A DNA stretch of 64,000 nt. Source: an uncultured Chlorobiaceae bacterium. GTDB lineage: Bacteria > Bacteroidota > Chlorobiia > Chlorobiales > Chlorobiaceae. The translations under genes were made by a program, and so were the position numbers. Where the stretch lies: NCBI GenBank assembly GCA_903820085.1, contig CAIJGA010000034.1, positions 18,858 to 82,857 on the forward strand. Direction: 5' to 3'. Below the pieces are notes generated by a model. It was not told where the DNA came from and did no database searches. It saw only the letters and a program-made list of their open reading frames with translations. The stretch's first letter is position 1. Each line of letters begins with the position of its first letter. Positions 63,039 through 64,000 of the stretch are shown here, piece after piece.

Positions 63039-63925
63039 TCGGAAGCCTCCGATCCGCGACCACATTGCTTAATGCGCTTTTTAATCGCCGCCGTTGCTTG
63101 GCCGGAAATGTCACCCATCTCATCACCGAAAAAATTCTCCGGCCAGTTCTTGATATTGCCAAATATGTCAATTTGCAGTGGATCTAAGGTGGCAGGTGTC
63201 TTTGTGACATTTGCAAAGTATGCAGAGACTTTTTCTTTTGATACAACATCTTCAGCAATCCGTCTTTGTAGTCTCCGGAGGAAGTGCTCTGAATGAGTTT
63301 CAATTATCAACTGAATATTACGGTCAGCACCGTTTTCCCTTGAGTTAATCACATCGATCATAACATCAGCCAAAGCGGACTGCGCGTTCGGGTGTAGATG
63401 AATTTCTGGTTGTTCCATCAGAATGATAGACCCTGGTGGCGCATAGAAGCACTGAACAAGGACTGGCAGCACCTGCGATACACCAAACCCAACATCGGGA
63501 AGATCCACCCAATCAACTGATCCCTTTGTTTGTACATTGACTTCGTATTCTTGCCGATTTTCAGCAATTTTTCTTACCCTGAAATTATCAATGAGTCCCA
63601 TGGATTTGAGACTGGCTGCGATTATCTCTTCCAAAGGTTTTGCAACCTTTTTATACCCAAGGCTAATTTTTCTTGTTTTACTGGACAGAAGTGCCGCAAT
63701 GGTGTAATCACCGGAATATCCAACACTTTCAGGAGTAATCCCCCCCCAATTATAAAGCCGTTCAGATTTGTTTCTTAATGGACCAAGATAGCATATAGAC
63801 TTAAAAAACTTTTCTTGAGCAAGGTTCAGGTCCTGCACAAATTCAGAGTTTTTATAATAGTGGCTCTTCGCGCAATTTAGTGGAATGAGGGGATAAAATC
63901 GTAGACTGAAGTATTTCAATCCCAT
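63035..63925 (-). CDS. AAA ATPase with DUF3696, N-terminal part missing
   Basis: 296 residues. It has the C-terminal half of a DUF3696-type SMC-like ATPase: GFGVSQVLPVLVQCFYAPPG (signature), SIILMEQPEIHLHPNAQSAL (Walker B), IETHSEHFLRRLQRRIAE and the DUF3696 end GNIKNWPENFFGDEMGDI. The family normally has about 120-180 more residues at the start with Walker A; here an in-frame TAA lies seven codons upstream of the ATG. So it is either a 5'-truncated or frameshifted gene, or Walker A comes from another protein. Coupled to the PIN-like gene by an ATGA overlap. Confidence 0.68.
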   Translation of the reverse strand: MGLKYFSLRFYPLIPLNCAKSHYYKNSEFVQDLNLAQEKFFKSICYLGPLRNKSERLYNWGGITPESVGYSGDYTIAALLSSKTRKISLGYKKVAKPLEEIIAASLKSMGLIDNFRVRKIAENRQEYEVNVQTKGSVDWVDLPDVGFGVSQVLPVLVQCFYAPPGSIILMEQPEIHLHPNAQSALADVMIDVINSRENGADRNIQLIIETHSEHFLRRLQRRIAEDVVSKEKVSAYFANVTKTPATLDPLQIDIFGNIKNWPENFFGDEMGDISGQATAAIKKRIKQCGRGSEASE

Positions 63926-63966
63926 GCTTAAAGATGCAAAAACTTACTGACCATTACCAACAACTC

Positions 63967-64000
63967 TTAGGGTTTCCAGCGGTCTGGAAGGTCGATGATG
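63967..64000 (-). CDS. Possible 3' end of an upstream gene
   Basis: One minus-strand frame entering from the window edge reads IIDLPDRWKP and stop. It could be the end of the next gene of the defence operon. Eleven codons are too few to identify. Confidence 0.2.
   Translation of the reverse strand, partial: IIDLPDRWKP

Overview
The window looks like chromosome of a green sulfur bacterium (Chlorobiaceae, Chlorobium/Pelodictyon type). The strongest marker is a 75-residue chlorosome envelope protein of the CsmB/CsmF family at 5259-5486. The other housekeeping genes fit that group, but the species cannot be read from the sequence. No rRNA or tRNA gene was seen.

Region 1 (1-8.2 kb): a minus-strand high-affinity phosphate operon pstS-pstC-pstA-pstB-phoU (phoU cut by the window edge), then the chlorosome gene and a HAD phosphatase on the plus strand, and a minus-strand pair of PlsC-like and FeeM/GNAT-like acyltransferases.

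Region 2 (8.2-24.7 kb): an AT-rich, repeat-ridden accessory zone. A module made of a DUF2934-like gene, a metallophosphoesterase, a small DUF6794-like gene and a RodZ-like helix-turn-helix membrane gene occurs twice, once largely decayed (8.38-10.0 kb) and once nearly intact (12.3-17.7 kb). The intact copy is split by a MacB-type ABC transporter flanked by direct repeats. Two inverted paralogues encode cysteine-laddered leucine-rich-repeat-like proteins. A pyruvoyl-dependent arginine decarboxylase has a dead partial copy. A second phoU sits with ppk (polyphosphate kinase) and carries a fossil of the pstB 3' end.

Region 3 (24.7-34.7 kb): a phosphate/polyphosphate block holding a CHAD protein translationally coupled to a ParA-type ATPase, alkaline phosphatase, an orphan ABC importer, and PhoB/PhoR. 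A repeated motif, TGTTAC-N5-TGnnA(A/C), has the spacing of a Pho box. It lies in front of pstCAB-phoU, phoU2-ppk, CHAD-parA, phoA and phoBR/ABC importer, which points to one PhoB regulon and suggests that the CHAD-ParA pair handles polyphosphate granules.

Region 4 (34.7-55 kb): a radical SAM enzyme with a small GY-rich putative substrate peptide (RiPP-like), NfeD-stomatin, a Cu/Ag efflux block (cusCBA, cupredoxin, copA), umuDC, a Phd/YoeB toxin-antitoxin pair, decayed fragments, a secreted adenosine deaminase, a formylglycine-generating-enzyme-like protein, one solitary CRISPR-repeat-like sequence and a second metallophosphoesterase.

Region 5 (55.2-64 kb): a minus-strand defence operon resembling BREX type 3 (SNF2-type helicase BrxHII, PglZ, a BrxA-position protein, a PD-(D/E)XK nuclease). 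It is preceded by a tightly coupled trio of truncated AAA/DUF3696 ATPase, PIN-like nuclease and RNA ligase. The methylase, BrxC and BrxF genes expected upstream would lie beyond the window end.
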